Source: UBA6107 sp964533735 (GTDB lineage: Bacteria; Chloroflexota; Anaerolineae; Anaerolineales; Anaerolineaceae). Taken from it: DNA of 64,000 nucleotides. The notes under the pieces are model-generated. The model was not told the DNA's origin. It was given only the letters and a program-made list of their open reading frames with translations, and ran no database searches. Both the position numbers and the translations under genes were made by a program. Every line of letters starts with the position of its first letter. Within the stretch, counting starts at the first letter, position 1. This document shows positions 25,461 through 33,493 of the stretch, one piece after another. The DNA lies in the NCBI GenBank assembly GCA_964533735.1, contig CAZHMD010000001.1:186001-250000 (forward strand), given 5' to 3'.

Positions 25461-26852
25461 ATGAGTGAATTGTTTGGGAGAATTCGGCAGATACAGGGGA
25501 GTGTTGTTGATGTTTCATTTGGTGAAGACAACACACCTTTTATCTACGAAGCGCTTTATGTCCAACTGGATGGAAAAAGAATTGTTCTGGAAGTACAAAA
25601 GCTTTTGGAAGGCGGTATTGTTCAGTGTGTGGCCATGGATTCAACCGATGGACTTCAAAGAGGGGCAGAGGTTGAACGGGCAAACGCTCCGATCAAGGTA
25701 CCTGTCGGTCCAAATACGCTTGGACGCGTACTGAATGTCCTGGGGGAACCTGTCGATAATGGTGGTCCTGTTGAAACCGAAACGTATTATCCCATCCACA
25801 GAGAGGCACCGTCTTTTGCCGAACAATCCACGCGGGTTGAGGTATTTGAAACGGGTTTGAAAGTCATAGACCTCATTGCTCCATTCACAAAAGGCGGTAA
25901 AACAGGTATTTTTGGCGGAGCTGGGGTTGGAAAGACCATTATTATCCAGGAATTGATCCGTTCTATTGCAACAGTTCACAAGGGAAAATCAGTTTTTGCA
26001 GGCGTTGGTGAGAGAACCCGCGAAGGAACGCAACTTTACCGGGAAATGCTTGAATCCGGGGTCATGAAAGATACGGTTATGGTTTTTGGTCAGATGAATG
26101 AAACCTCCGGAGTACGATTGCGTGTAGCATTAACAGCTCTGGCGATGGCAGAGTATTTTCGCGACCAGGGCATGGACGTTTTACTTTTCATTGACAATAT
26201 CTTCCGTTTCACCATGTCTGGATCTGAAGTTTCAGCGCTCTTAGGGCGTATGCCTTCAGCAGTTGGCTATCAACCGACACTGGCCTCCGAAATGGGCGAG
26301 TTACAGGAGCGCATCACATCGACACGCAACGGATCTATCACTTCGATGCAGGCAGTGTACGTGCCAGCGGACGATTATTCTGATCCTGCTCCAGTCGCTA
26401 CTTTCACCCATCTGGATGCCACGATCGCCCTGGACAGGGCAATTTCAGAAAAGGGGATTTACCCCGCGGTTGACCCACTTGTATCGACTTCACGAATTTT
26501 GGATCCAAAAATTGTAGGAGACGACCATTACAATACCGCGCGCGAGGTTCAGAGACTGCTCCAGCGCTATAAAGACTTGCAGGATATTATTGCCATTTTA
26601 GGAATTGATGAGTTAAGTGAGGATGATAAAGTAACTGTGTCGCGTGCCAGAAAGATCGAAAGATTTTTCTCACAACCTATGTACGTGGCTGAGCAGTTTA
26701 CGAGCATCCCGGGAACGTATGTTCCCCTTCGGGAAACCGTGCGAAGTTTCCAGGAAATATTGGCAGGCAACTGCGATAACCTACCTGAGCAGGCGTTTAG
26801 TATGGTTGGGTCGATTGAAGATGCCATAGAAAAAGCAAAGGCTATTTCGTAG
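25461..26852 (+). CDS. atpD: F-type ATP synthase subunit beta
   Basis: The 463-residue catalytic subunit. Walker A is GGAGVGKTIII, the catalytic glutamate is in GVGERTREG, Walker B is VLLFIDNIFRF, and the DELSEDD loop (here IDELSEDDKVTVSRARKIERFFSQP) is intact. ATG at 25461 is chosen because GGAGGA lies 7 bases upstream; a TTG further upstream is in frame but is part of the leader. It is followed by atpC after 7 bases. Confidence 0.97.
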   Translation: MSELFGRIRQIQGSVVDVSFGEDNTPFIYEALYVQLDGKRIVLEVQKLLEGGIVQCVAMDSTDGLQRGAEVERANAPIKVPVGPNTLGRVLNVLGEPVDNGGPVETETYYPIHREAPSFAEQSTRVEVFETGLKVIDLIAPFTKGGKTGIFGGAGVGKTIIIQELIRSIATVHKGKSVFAGVGERTREGTQLYREMLESGVMKDTVMVFGQMNETSGVRLRVALTALAMAEYFRDQGMDVLLFIDNIFRFTMSGSEVSALLGRMPSAVGYQPTLASEMGELQERITSTRNGSITSMQAVYVPADDYSDPAPVATFTHLDATIALDRAISEKGIYPAVDPLVSTSRILDPKIVGDDHYNTAREVQRLLQRYKDLQDIIAILGIDELSEDDKVTVSRARKIERFFSQPMYVAEQFTSIPGTYVPLRETVRSFQEILAGNCDNLPEQAFSMVGSIEDAIEKAKAIS

Positions 26853-26859
26853 GTGATTG

Positions 26860-27288
26860 ATGACCATTCGTTGTGAGATCGTTTCTCAGGACAGAATTGT
26901 CTACCAGAATGACGTAGACATGGTTGTATTGCCCGGTGCTGCCGGACAAATGGGTATACTTCCCCATCACTCACCACTATTAACTGTCCTGAACTTTGGA
27001 ATTATAACGGTCAAAGTAAAGGGGAATGAGGAAAACTTCACAGTTGCTGGTGGAATTGCCGAAGTTCAACCTGACCAGGTGACCGTCTTAGCAGATGCAG
27101 CTGAAAACGTCAAGGAAATTGATGAAGAACGAGCCTTAAAAGCTCAACAACGGGCCGAAGAACTGCTAAAAGATACCATAGCTGAAGATACAGATCGATA
27201 CTTAAAGACTATGACGGCTTTGAAGAAATCGAATTTGCGCTTGCAAGCTGTGAAGAAGTATCGAACTTCTCATAAAACAGATTTATAG
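26860..27288 (+). CDS. atpC: F-type ATP synthase subunit epsilon
   Basis: A 142-residue epsilon subunit with the N-terminal beta sandwich (CEIVSQDRIVYQNDVDMVVLPGAAGQMGILPHHSPLLT), the GGIAEVQPDQVTVLADAAE segment and a C-terminal two-helix domain that can inhibit rotation. ATG at 26860 is preferred to the TTG three bases earlier. It closes the atpAGDC block and is followed 17 bases later by an MreB-like gene, so the two may be cotranscribed. Confidence 0.95.
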   Translation: MTIRCEIVSQDRIVYQNDVDMVVLPGAAGQMGILPHHSPLLTVLNFGIITVKVKGNEENFTVAGGIAEVQPDQVTVLADAAENVKEIDEERALKAQQRAEELLKDTIAEDTDRYLKTMTALKKSNLRLQAVKKYRTSHKTDL

Positions 27289-27305
27289 ATAAGGACACGC
27301 CCTAA

Positions 27306-28313
27306 ATGGCAAGTTTAACGAGAGATCTTGGAATTGACCTTGGGACCACCAATACAGTAATTGCAGAAGGCAATCAAATTCTTTTGCAAGAACCTACAGT
27401 CGTGGCAATCATTACCGATGAAAACAAAATGGTTGAATGGGGGCAATCTGCTAAAGAGATGGAAGGAAAAGTTCCTGATACCGTTGAAGTTGTTCGACCC
27501 TTGCGACATGGGGTTATCGCTGAATATGAGGTGACCGAAACATTATTAGCCTATCTCACAAGAAAAGTTTGTGGTCCGATGAGGGTCTTTCGTCCGCGGA
27601 TGATGATCACCGTTCCATTTGGAGTTACAAGTGTTGAAGGACGCGCTGTCCACGAAGCCGGAATCGGCGCAGGAAGCCGGGAAGTTTACCTGGTTCCTCA
27701 ACCGCTGGCTGCGGCGTTAGGGGTTGATCTGCCAGTCGCTACACCGTCCGGGAATATGGTCATTTCTCTGGGAGGAGGAGTAAACCAGATCGCCGTAATC
27801 AGCCTGAACGGGATTGTTTCAGGGGAAGCAGCTCGAACAGGTGGAACTGAATTGGATGAAGCGATTGTTAGTTACGTAAGGAAGCGTTTTGGAGTGATCA
27901 TCGGTCTGCAGACTGCAGAACAACTCAAAATTCGCATTGGGGCTGCCACTCCTCAGGAGCAGCAACTATCCATGGAGGTTCAAGGGCAGGATCAGGTCAC
28001 AAGCCTTCCTCGACCGGTTGTGCTCACGACAGATGATATTGTTGAAGCAATCCAGGACCCACTAACAGACCTGGTGAAATTATCAAGAAAAGTGATGGAA
28101 AAAACTCCACCGGAATTGGTTTCCGATATTATTGATCGTGGCGCAGCAATTTGCGGCGGCGGGTCACTTCTCAGAACCATAGATAAATTCCTCACACAGT
28201 CAATTGGTATCCCGGTTTATATGGTGGATAATCCACTCACCTGCACAGCAGAGGGGGCGGTTAAAGCCTTGGATATGAAAGATGCATTACGGCGAAGTCT
28301 GGCTTACGGATAA
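27306..28313 (+). CDS. MreB-like actin homologue with altered nucleotide-site residues
   Basis: A 335-residue full-length MreB-family protein: phosphate-1 loop LGIDLGTTNTV, the IDRGAAICGGGSLL adenosine loop and the VDNPLTCTAEGAVKAL end. Two positions differ from canonical MreB. The catalytic-glutamate segment usually written EEPMAAAIGA reads VPQPLAAALGV, and the phosphate-2 motif usually DIGGGT reads SLGGGVNQ, so the aspartate is replaced by serine. It may bind nucleotide but hydrolyse it poorly. It lies behind atpC, away from mreCD, while a second mreB heads the mre cluster at the window start. A terminator follows. Confidence 0.9.
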   Translation: MASLTRDLGIDLGTTNTVIAEGNQILLQEPTVVAIITDENKMVEWGQSAKEMEGKVPDTVEVVRPLRHGVIAEYEVTETLLAYLTRKVCGPMRVFRPRMMITVPFGVTSVEGRAVHEAGIGAGSREVYLVPQPLAAALGVDLPVATPSGNMVISLGGGVNQIAVISLNGIVSGEAARTGGTELDEAIVSYVRKRFGVIIGLQTAEQLKIRIGAATPQEQQLSMEVQGQDQVTSLPRPVVLTTDDIVEAIQDPLTDLVKLSRKVMEKTPPELVSDIIDRGAAICGGGSLLRTIDKFLTQSIGIPVYMVDNPLTCTAEGAVKALDMKDALRRSLAYG

Positions 28314-28344
28314 AAAAATCCCCTGCAATGCGCAGGGGATTTTT
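28314..28344. terminator. Bidirectional terminator between mreB-like gene and yugP-type gene
   Basis: A 13-base stem, AAAAATCCCCTGC (28314-28326) with GCAGGGGATTTTT (28332-28344), around a 5-base loop, with T runs on both strands, placed between two convergent genes. Confidence 0.9.
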
Positions 28345-28354
28345 ACAAGGTTTA

Positions 28355-29050
28355 TTAGTTTCGCCGAGAGCGGCCGGAAAGCAGCAATACATAGTACAGA
28401 ATAGTGGAGATGGATTGGAGTGCACCGGCAACGTAGGTCAGCGCTGCTGCATCCAGAACCTTGTGTACTCCAACCAATTCCCCAGAATAGATCACACCTG
28501 AGTTTGCCAGCCACTCTTTTGCTCGATTGGAAGCATTAAATTCAACCGGCAGCGTAACGACTGCAAACAGTGCTGTGGCGGAGAATAGAATAATTCCAAC
28601 CCAGGCAAGGTTTGGTGAAGAAAACAACAATCCTCCCAAGAAAATGATTGGACCCAACCAGCTGCCAATTTTCACGGACGGAACCATTATTGAGCGTAAT
28701 TTGATTGGTCCATAATGGGTTGCGTCCTGAATGGCATGACCACTTTCGTGAGCAGCTATACCTGCTGCTGCCACGCTTGGACTACCATAAACCCCGCTAC
28801 TGAGGCGTAAAATCTTTGACTGCGGATCATAATGGTCTGATAAAGTTCCGGCAGTTTGCTCGATCTGTACGTTCCTCAATCCATTTTGATCAAGCATCCG
28901 CCTGGCAACTTCTGCACCGGTTAGACCAGTAGTGGTTCGTACTTGTGAATACTTACTAAATGAGGTTTTAATTTTCATTTGTGCCCACAAACCCAACAAA
29001 AGGGCTGGCAGGCTTATCAACAAATAGAGACCATATCCACCTAAATCCAT
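28355..29050 (-). CDS. Zinc metallopeptidase, YugP family
   Basis: A 231-residue membrane protein of the neutral zinc metallopeptidase family (YugP type). The N-terminus is a membrane helix, the zinc motif H101-ESG-H105 lies in AAHESGHAIQDATHYGP, and three further hydrophobic segments follow. AAAAGGAG precedes the ATG. The role of these proteases is poorly known; membrane protein quality control is a reasonable guess. It is transcribed alone, convergent with the MreB-like gene. Confidence 0.9.
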   Translation of the reverse strand: MDLGGYGLYLLISLPALLLGLWAQMKIKTSFSKYSQVRTTTGLTGAEVARRMLDQNGLRNVQIEQTAGTLSDHYDPQSKILRLSSGVYGSPSVAAAGIAAHESGHAIQDATHYGPIKLRSIMVPSVKIGSWLGPIIFLGGLLFSSPNLAWVGIILFSATALFAVVTLPVEFNASNRAKEWLANSGVIYSGELVGVHKVLDAAALTYVAGALQSISTILYYVLLLSGRSRRN

Positions 29051-29141
29051 AGCGACTCCTTTTTATAACTCAAGAAAAATAATAACACAATGATGGGAGA
29101 TTATTAAGTGTAACGATGCATATTTATTGAATGCAATTGAG

Positions 29142-29213
29142 TGTCCCTGGAGAGATTCGAACTCTCACCTACGGCTTCGGAGGCCGGCACGCTATCCATT
29201 GCGCTACAGGGAC
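29142..29213 (-). tRNA. tRNA-Arg (anticodon CCG)
   Basis: Minus-strand cloverleaf: acceptor GTCCCTG/CAGGGAC, anticodon loop CTCCGAA (anticodon CCG), T-arm GAGAG-TTCGAAT-CTCTC, discriminator A. Position 27-43 is C-U and unpaired. CCA is not encoded. Confidence 0.94.
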
Positions 29214-29266
29214 GAACGACGGTTATTTTATCATGGTATGGTTTCAATAATAGATAACGATATTCA

Positions 29267-29614
29267 TTACTGTTCCACTTCGATCCAATCTGTCGGAAAA
29301 GAATAACCTGACAAATTTGGAACAAAGTAGGAATAGCGGGAAATTACCGATAACGGAATTTCACCATAGACGTGCGGAAACAAGTCCTGACCACCCTCAA
29401 GATTTTCGTAATTAACTTCTGCCTTCAACAAATGTTCGTCAATTTCAAGGAGGACAAGGTCGGTCGAATTCAAAAACCAATAATTGGCAACTGCCACAAC
29501 CTGGTTTTTGGTAGAGCAATGGATAAACCCATCTTGTAGAAATTGGGCAGGAAAATAGATTCCTTGACCCTTCGACATCTCAAATTCTTTGAGTTTGGCA
29601 ATATGGTAGATCAT
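29267..29614 (-). CDS. DUF952 family protein
   Basis: A 115-residue protein with the whole DUF952 pattern: YHIAKLKEFE at the start, FIHCSTKNQVVAVANYWF in the middle, DLVLLEIDEHLLKAEVNYEN and LFPHVYGEIPLSVI near the end. The fold is related to ADP-ribosyl-binding or ADP-ribosyltransferase-like proteins, but no function is established. It abuts the PAS-protein gene (zero spacing) and is third in a dus-PAS-DUF952 operon. Confidence 0.85.
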   Translation of the reverse strand: MIYHIAKLKEFEMSKGQGIYFPAQFLQDGFIHCSTKNQVVAVANYWFLNSTDLVLLEIDEHLLKAEVNYENLEGGQDLFPHVYGEIPLSVISRYSYFVPNLSGYSFPTDWIEVEQ

Positions 29615-29956
29615 CTAGTCTCTATTAAAATGGGGAATTTCATCAGGTAATTCAATTGACAGTTCAACCAATCCACCTATCTCATTTTCTCTGTACCAGG
29701 GAATTTGAACAATCATTTTCTTTTTACCCTTTTTCTCGATGGTATAAATATTGCTCTCTCGAGTATCAATAAGGTGGAATAGCTTGGCGGTAGATTCTGG
29801 TGAGTGACATTCTCTCAAATTCTTCCCGAGTAATTCATCCGTTGTATCATTGCTGAAAGTTTTTCTTGATTTATCATTCAAAAAAGTTATTTTGCCTTCT
29901 TTATCACAAACGGTAATTGAAACCGGAAGTTCAGCAGCCCAGTCGATTGTTGTCAT
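29615..29956 (-). CDS. Stand-alone PAS-domain protein
   Basis: A 113-residue protein consisting of a single PAS-like domain (PVSITVCDKEGKITFLND ... ELLGKNLRECH ... HLIDTRESNIYTIEKKGKKKMIVQIPWYRENEIGGLVELSIELP). No kinase, DNA-binding or cyclase domain is attached. It overlaps the dus gene by 4 bases and abuts the DUF952 gene. The ligand or partner is unknown. Confidence 0.78.
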   Translation of the reverse strand: MTTIDWAAELPVSITVCDKEGKITFLNDKSRKTFSNDTTDELLGKNLRECHSPESTAKLFHLIDTRESNIYTIEKKGKKKMIVQIPWYRENEIGGLVELSIELPDEIPHFNRD

Positions 29957-30933
29957 ATAGTCTCCTTGGTAATTTTCATGAGTTTTTTGATGCTTGAAAT
30001 TAATTGAGATTTGTCGGTTATGGTAAAAACTTCCCGGCGAATTTCTGAGGTGAGAAGATAGCCAGCGAGATACCTGACAAGATGCTTCCTAAAGATGGGA
30101 ACACCAAGGTTAGATCCATACAGGGAAATCATTTTTTCAAGATGGTTTTCTATCATCTCAAACCTTATTTGCGCAGAAATTTCACTTGAATCAACATTAT
30201 TGAACACCCATGGATTACCAATCGCAGCCCGGCCTATCATAACAGCATCACAGCCCGTCTGATCCATTAACCTATCTGCGTCAGCGATATTTTCAACATC
30301 CCCGTTGCCAATAACCGGTATTTTCACAAGGTACTTGATCTCTCCGATTGAATTCCAATCCGCAATTCCTGAATATTCCTGTTTGCGGGTGCGGGCATGA
30401 ACAGAAATCGCACTTGCACCGTTATCCTCAAGAATTTTTGACACCTCAAGGTAATTCCTGCTGCCCTCATCCCATCCTAGGCGTATTTTTGCAGTAATTG
30501 GGAGGTCAACCGCTGAAACGAGCGAGTTCATGATGTTAGCAATCTTCTGGGGATCCTTGAGCAAGCCTGCACCTGCTCCCCGATTTACTACGTTGCGGGC
30601 AGAACAACCCATATTGATGTCAATAAAATCTGGATTACTCCGGGCGAGGTACTTCGCTGCATTAACCAGGCGCTCTGGGTCATCGTCAAAAATCTGGTAG
30701 GAAAAGGGTCTTTCTTCAGTAGAAAACATCAGTTTTGAAGGAAGGTGCGGGTGACCATTGGCGATGTCAATACCGTTAATGAATTCGGAAATTGAAATGG
30801 CTGAACCCAGTTGACGACAGAGAAGCCGAAATGGGTGGTCTGTATATCCGTCCATGGGTGCAAGGATATAACGTCCGTATATCGGCACAATTCCAATGTA
30901 AAATAAAGGAGAGGGTCTGAGTTCAGTTTTCAT
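29953..30933 (-). CDS. dus: tRNA-dihydrouridine synthase
   Basis: A 326-residue FMN-dependent Dus enzyme that reduces uridines in tRNA D-loops. Seen are LAPMDGYTDHPFRLLC at the start, the catalytic cysteine in DINMGCSARNVVNRGAGAGLL, KIRLGWDEG, SVHARTRKQEYSG and the FMN phosphate segment IGNGDVENIADADRLMDQTGCDAVMIGRAAIGNPW. The length and motifs place it near DusB. It is divergent from the M1 peptidase gene with only 9 bases between their starts, so promoters must lie inside coding sequence or overlap. Confidence 0.93.
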   Translation of the reverse strand: MKTELRPSPLFYIGIVPIYGRYILAPMDGYTDHPFRLLCRQLGSAISISEFINGIDIANGHPHLPSKLMFSTEERPFSYQIFDDDPERLVNAAKYLARSNPDFIDINMGCSARNVVNRGAGAGLLKDPQKIANIMNSLVSAVDLPITAKIRLGWDEGSRNYLEVSKILEDNGASAISVHARTRKQEYSGIADWNSIGEIKYLVKIPVIGNGDVENIADADRLMDQTGCDAVMIGRAAIGNPWVFNNVDSSEISAQIRFEMIENHLEKMISLYGSNLGVPIFRKHLVRYLAGYLLTSEIRREVFTITDKSQLISSIKKLMKITKETI

Positions 30934-30942
30934 TGCGTAAGG

Positions 30943-32436
30943 ATGGTAATTATAATGTGCAATTTCCTAAAGAAAATCTTATTAATCTTCCTGGTTATAG
31001 GGGTGTTTATTCTGTCTACCTCGTGCAAAAAGCAGCAAAATATCCAGGAGATCAAAGATACTCAAACAATCAATCCATTATTAAATCCGTCACCAACCGT
31101 TGCCGAGCTGGCAATTTCCAGCGTATTTCCAACTAATGAAACTGAAATTCCACCTAACAATGAATTGCCGCGCACAAAATATGATCTCAACGTGTGGTAT
31201 GACTATAGTCAGGGGGTATTAACCGTCGATGAAGAGGTGACGTTTTTTAATTCTACTTCCAGGGATTTGGAAATAATTCCCTTTATTTTACCGTTCAAAG
31301 CAGTTAATGAATTTAAAATACAAGAAATTATGATCGACAATGAGGTTCATTCACTTTTTGAATTTGATAGCAATACCCTTTTCGTGACCTTACTTCAACC
31401 TTTGAAGATGAGGGAGTCTGTTGTGATTTCCATAGAATATATGATTACAATTCCTGACACTGGTGGCTTCCTCGGAAGAACGAGTCAGCAGGTCAACCTG
31501 GCAGACTTTTATCCGATTATTCCACCATATACCATAGGCGGTGACTGGGTAATAAATCAGCCAGGAGCTGTAGGGGAATACATTACATACGAGCTATCTG
31601 ACTATAAACTTGAATTTTCCACGAACGCCCCAGAAGATATTATTGTTTTCTCAAATTCACATATTGAGAAGATCAACGATGTCTACACTATTAATGCAGA
31701 AAAATACAGGAATGTATTGATATCCATGTGCACACGCTGTACAAGAATAGAAAATGATTATAGCGGCTTTAAAGTAATCGGCAGCTTTGATAGTCAGGAC
31801 GAAAGCAAGGGGCAAATTACTATCTATATAATCAGCAACGCATTGCTCTTCTTTTCAGATACGTTTGGTGTGGATTACCCACACACAGAGATGACAATAA
31901 TTGAGACTGATTTTCCTGATGGTATGGAATTCGATGGACTGTTTTTTCTCAGTAAGGACTGGTTTGATCAATACTATGGGACATTTAAGAATTATTTGTC
32001 CTTGTTAACAGTTCACGAGACCTCACATCAATGGTGGTATGGATTGGTCGCCAACAACCAGGCAACTGAACCGTGGTTGGATGAAGCGCTGGCAACCTAT
32101 AGTGAGTACCTTTTCCTGGAAGAGTTTTACCCGGAATTAGCCGCCTGGTGGTGGGATTACCGCATTTATGGTTTCAACCCGACAGGAAACGTTGGTTCTG
32201 ACATTTACGAGTTTGATCGCGCAAGACCCTATATTAATGCAGTTTATTTACGCGGGGCAGTATTTCTCCACGGATTGCGAACCTTATTAACTGATGATGT
32301 TTTCTTCATTCGTTTACGCCAATACGTACAGAACTATCAAGGCTCGATTTCTAATGCCGAGGGATTCAAGAATATTTTTATTCCCGAAATGACCGCTGAT
32401 GAAACAGATCTCCTGAAAAATTTCTTTGAGCAATAG
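30943..32436 (+). CDS. M1-family (aminopeptidase N-like) metallopeptidase lipoprotein
   Basis: A 497-residue exported gluzincin. A lipoprotein signal is seen (hydrophobic stretch ending LSTSC near residue 27), so it is probably anchored outside the membrane. An N-terminal beta domain of the M1 type is followed by the PDGMEFDGLFFLS motif (equivalent of GxMEN) and the zinc site H358-ETS-H362 with E381 exactly 18 residues on. The C-terminal helical domain of full-size aminopeptidases is absent. Start could be 30943 or the ATG at 30955. It ends 14 bases before the SOS-type promoter of the next operon. Confidence 0.88.
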   Translation: MVIIMCNFLKKILLIFLVIGVFILSTSCKKQQNIQEIKDTQTINPLLNPSPTVAELAISSVFPTNETEIPPNNELPRTKYDLNVWYDYSQGVLTVDEEVTFFNSTSRDLEIIPFILPFKAVNEFKIQEIMIDNEVHSLFEFDSNTLFVTLLQPLKMRESVVISIEYMITIPDTGGFLGRTSQQVNLADFYPIIPPYTIGGDWVINQPGAVGEYITYELSDYKLEFSTNAPEDIIVFSNSHIEKINDVYTINAEKYRNVLISMCTRCTRIENDYSGFKVIGSFDSQDESKGQITIYIISNALLFFSDTFGVDYPHTEMTIIETDFPDGMEFDGLFFLSKDWFDQYYGTFKNYLSLLTVHETSHQWWYGLVANNQATEPWLDEALATYSEYLFLEEFYPELAAWWWDYRIYGFNPTGNVGSDIYEFDRARPYINAVYLRGAVFLHGLRTLLTDDVFFIRLRQYVQNYQGSISNAEGFKNIFIPEMTADETDLLKNFFEQ

Positions 32437-32450
32437 ATTGCGATAGGGGC

Positions 32451-32478
32451 TTGACAACGAACATATGTTCTATATAAT
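32451..32478 (+). promoter_or_regulatory. Near-consensus sigma-70 promoter of the PolB2-like damage cassette
   Basis: TTGACA (32451-32456) and TATAAT (32473-32478), both perfect consensus, are separated by 16 bases. Transcription would start at about 32485, which coincides with the first ATG, so the first gene may be leaderless or begin at a later ATG (32509). Confidence 0.8.
32459..32470. promoter_or_regulatory. LexA (SOS) operator
   Basis: GAACATATGTTC is a perfect 12-base palindrome; with flanks it reads CGAACATATGTTCT, matching the Gram-positive DinR/LexA box CGAACRNRYGTTYC at all but the last base. It lies between -35 and -10, where repressor binding would block polymerase. LexA itself is not in this window, so species specificity is inferred. 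Confidence 0.78.
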
Positions 32479-32484
32479 AGAGAT

Positions 32485-33069
32485 ATGGAAACAGAACACG
32501 TGTTTGCAATGTCAAGAAACCTGGCGCTGCCTTTACCCAACGAGTTGATGGTAGTGTACGGCGTACACGCCGGTGCCGGCAGACTGCTTGATCTGGCGGC
32601 GCGCCTGGCTTTACATGGGCAGGTTTACCTGTTGGATTGCGGCAACCGCAGCAATATGTATCATGTGGCGCGTGCGTTAAGACCCCTCACCAGGGATCCC
32701 GCGGCTGCGCTGCAGAACATTCGCCTGTCCAGGGCATTCACTTGCTACCAGGTGCTCGCGCTGCTGGGGAAAGTGCAACTGTACACCGGGGTTCCTGTGT
32801 TGATCTTGGACTTTCTTTCCACCTTTTTGGACGAGAGTGTTCAGGCAGAAGAATGTGCCTTTCTCTTTGAGAAGACGCTAATGCGCGTTTTGACGGTCTC
32901 ACAGTTTGCGCCGGTCGTTGTAAGTGTTAAACCATTGCTTTCGATCTCCGCTGAGCGCGCGGGGTTGCTAACTCAACTCAAAGAGCGGGCGGCACATTTC
33001 TGGGAAGAAGTACCCGAATTATCAACCGGCATTGTTCAAACCCAGGGTTCGTTATTTGAGGGATTTTAG
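32485..33069 (+). CDS. Degenerate RecA/RadB-like ATPase-fold protein of the SOS cassette
   Basis: A 194-residue protein resembling the core of RecA/Rad51/ImuA-type proteins. The Walker A region reads YGVHAGAGRLLDL (residues 25-37): glycine-rich, but without the GK[ST] lysine. NIRLSRAFTCYQVLALL matches the conserved VARAF-type strand of RadA/RadB proteins, and VPVLILDFLSTFLDE looks like a Walker B strand. It is therefore probably a nucleotide-binding-impaired RecA paralogue, comparable in position to ImuA. First gene after the LexA-controlled promoter; base composition is richer in G/C than flanking genes. An alternative start is the ATG at 32509. Confidence 0.7.
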   Translation: METEHVFAMSRNLALPLPNELMVVYGVHAGAGRLLDLAARLALHGQVYLLDCGNRSNMYHVARALRPLTRDPAAALQNIRLSRAFTCYQVLALLGKVQLYTGVPVLILDFLSTFLDESVQAEECAFLFEKTLMRVLTVSQFAPVVVSVKPLLSISAERAGLLTQLKERAAHFWEEVPELSTGIVQTQGSLFEGF

Positions 33070-33076
33070 AGGAAAA

Positions 33077-33493
33077 ATGGGACGCACTATTCTTTCGGCT
33101 ACCCAGACCTGGGTTGAAGAGGATAAGGCGCTGATGCGTTTTGTACGCGCGCTGCGCAAGAATGACCAGATCCTGGTCGAGGAGTTGATCGCGCTTTCCC
33201 GACAGCACATTGCCGAAGCTTCCTATGCCAGCAACCTTTACCCCATGGATGTTTACCTGGTTTCAATGCTTCTGGAGCTCTACAAAAAAGTAAGACAGTT
33301 GGAAATCAAAGTTGAACAGATGGATGCACAATCCGGCGGCGATGGGAAGATCGTTCAAGAGGTGCGCGGAATTTCGTCCCTGCTGGAATTGGTAGGGCAC
33401 TCGGCAGACTCCTCGGATAACACTGACAAGGAACCTGATGCGGCTGATGATACTACCGGTGCAATGTACATTGATCTTCAGGAAGGCGCTTGA
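33077..33493 (+). CDS. Small helical protein linked to the PolB2-like polymerase
   Basis: A 138-residue protein with no enzymatic motif. Residues 1-85 are predicted helical (GRTILSATQTWVEEDKALMR..., RRALRKNDQ-like, then SMLLELYKKVRQLEIKVEQMD, a short coiled coil), followed by an acidic, probably disordered tail. It resembles, from memory, small MGRT-starting proteins found in haloarchaea; that link needs a profile search. ATG at 33077 with AGAGGA upstream is chosen over a start at 33032 that would overlap the previous gene. The next gene starts immediately after its stop (TGAGTG). Confidence 0.6.
   Translation: MGRTILSATQTWVEEDKALMRFVRALRKNDQILVEELIALSRQHIAEASYASNLYPMDVYLVSMLLELYKKVRQLEIKVEQMDAQSGGDGKIVQEVRGISSLLELVGHSADSSDNTDKEPDAADDTTGAMYIDLQEGA

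Noticed and set aside
28527..28715. Plus-strand open frame within the yugP-type gene
   Set aside because: Lies wholly inside a well-supported gene on the other strand and downstream of a strong terminator.
33032..33076. Longer start for the small SOS-cassette protein
   Set aside because: It would overlap the previous gene; the ATG at 33077 has a ribosome site and begins the MGRT pattern.
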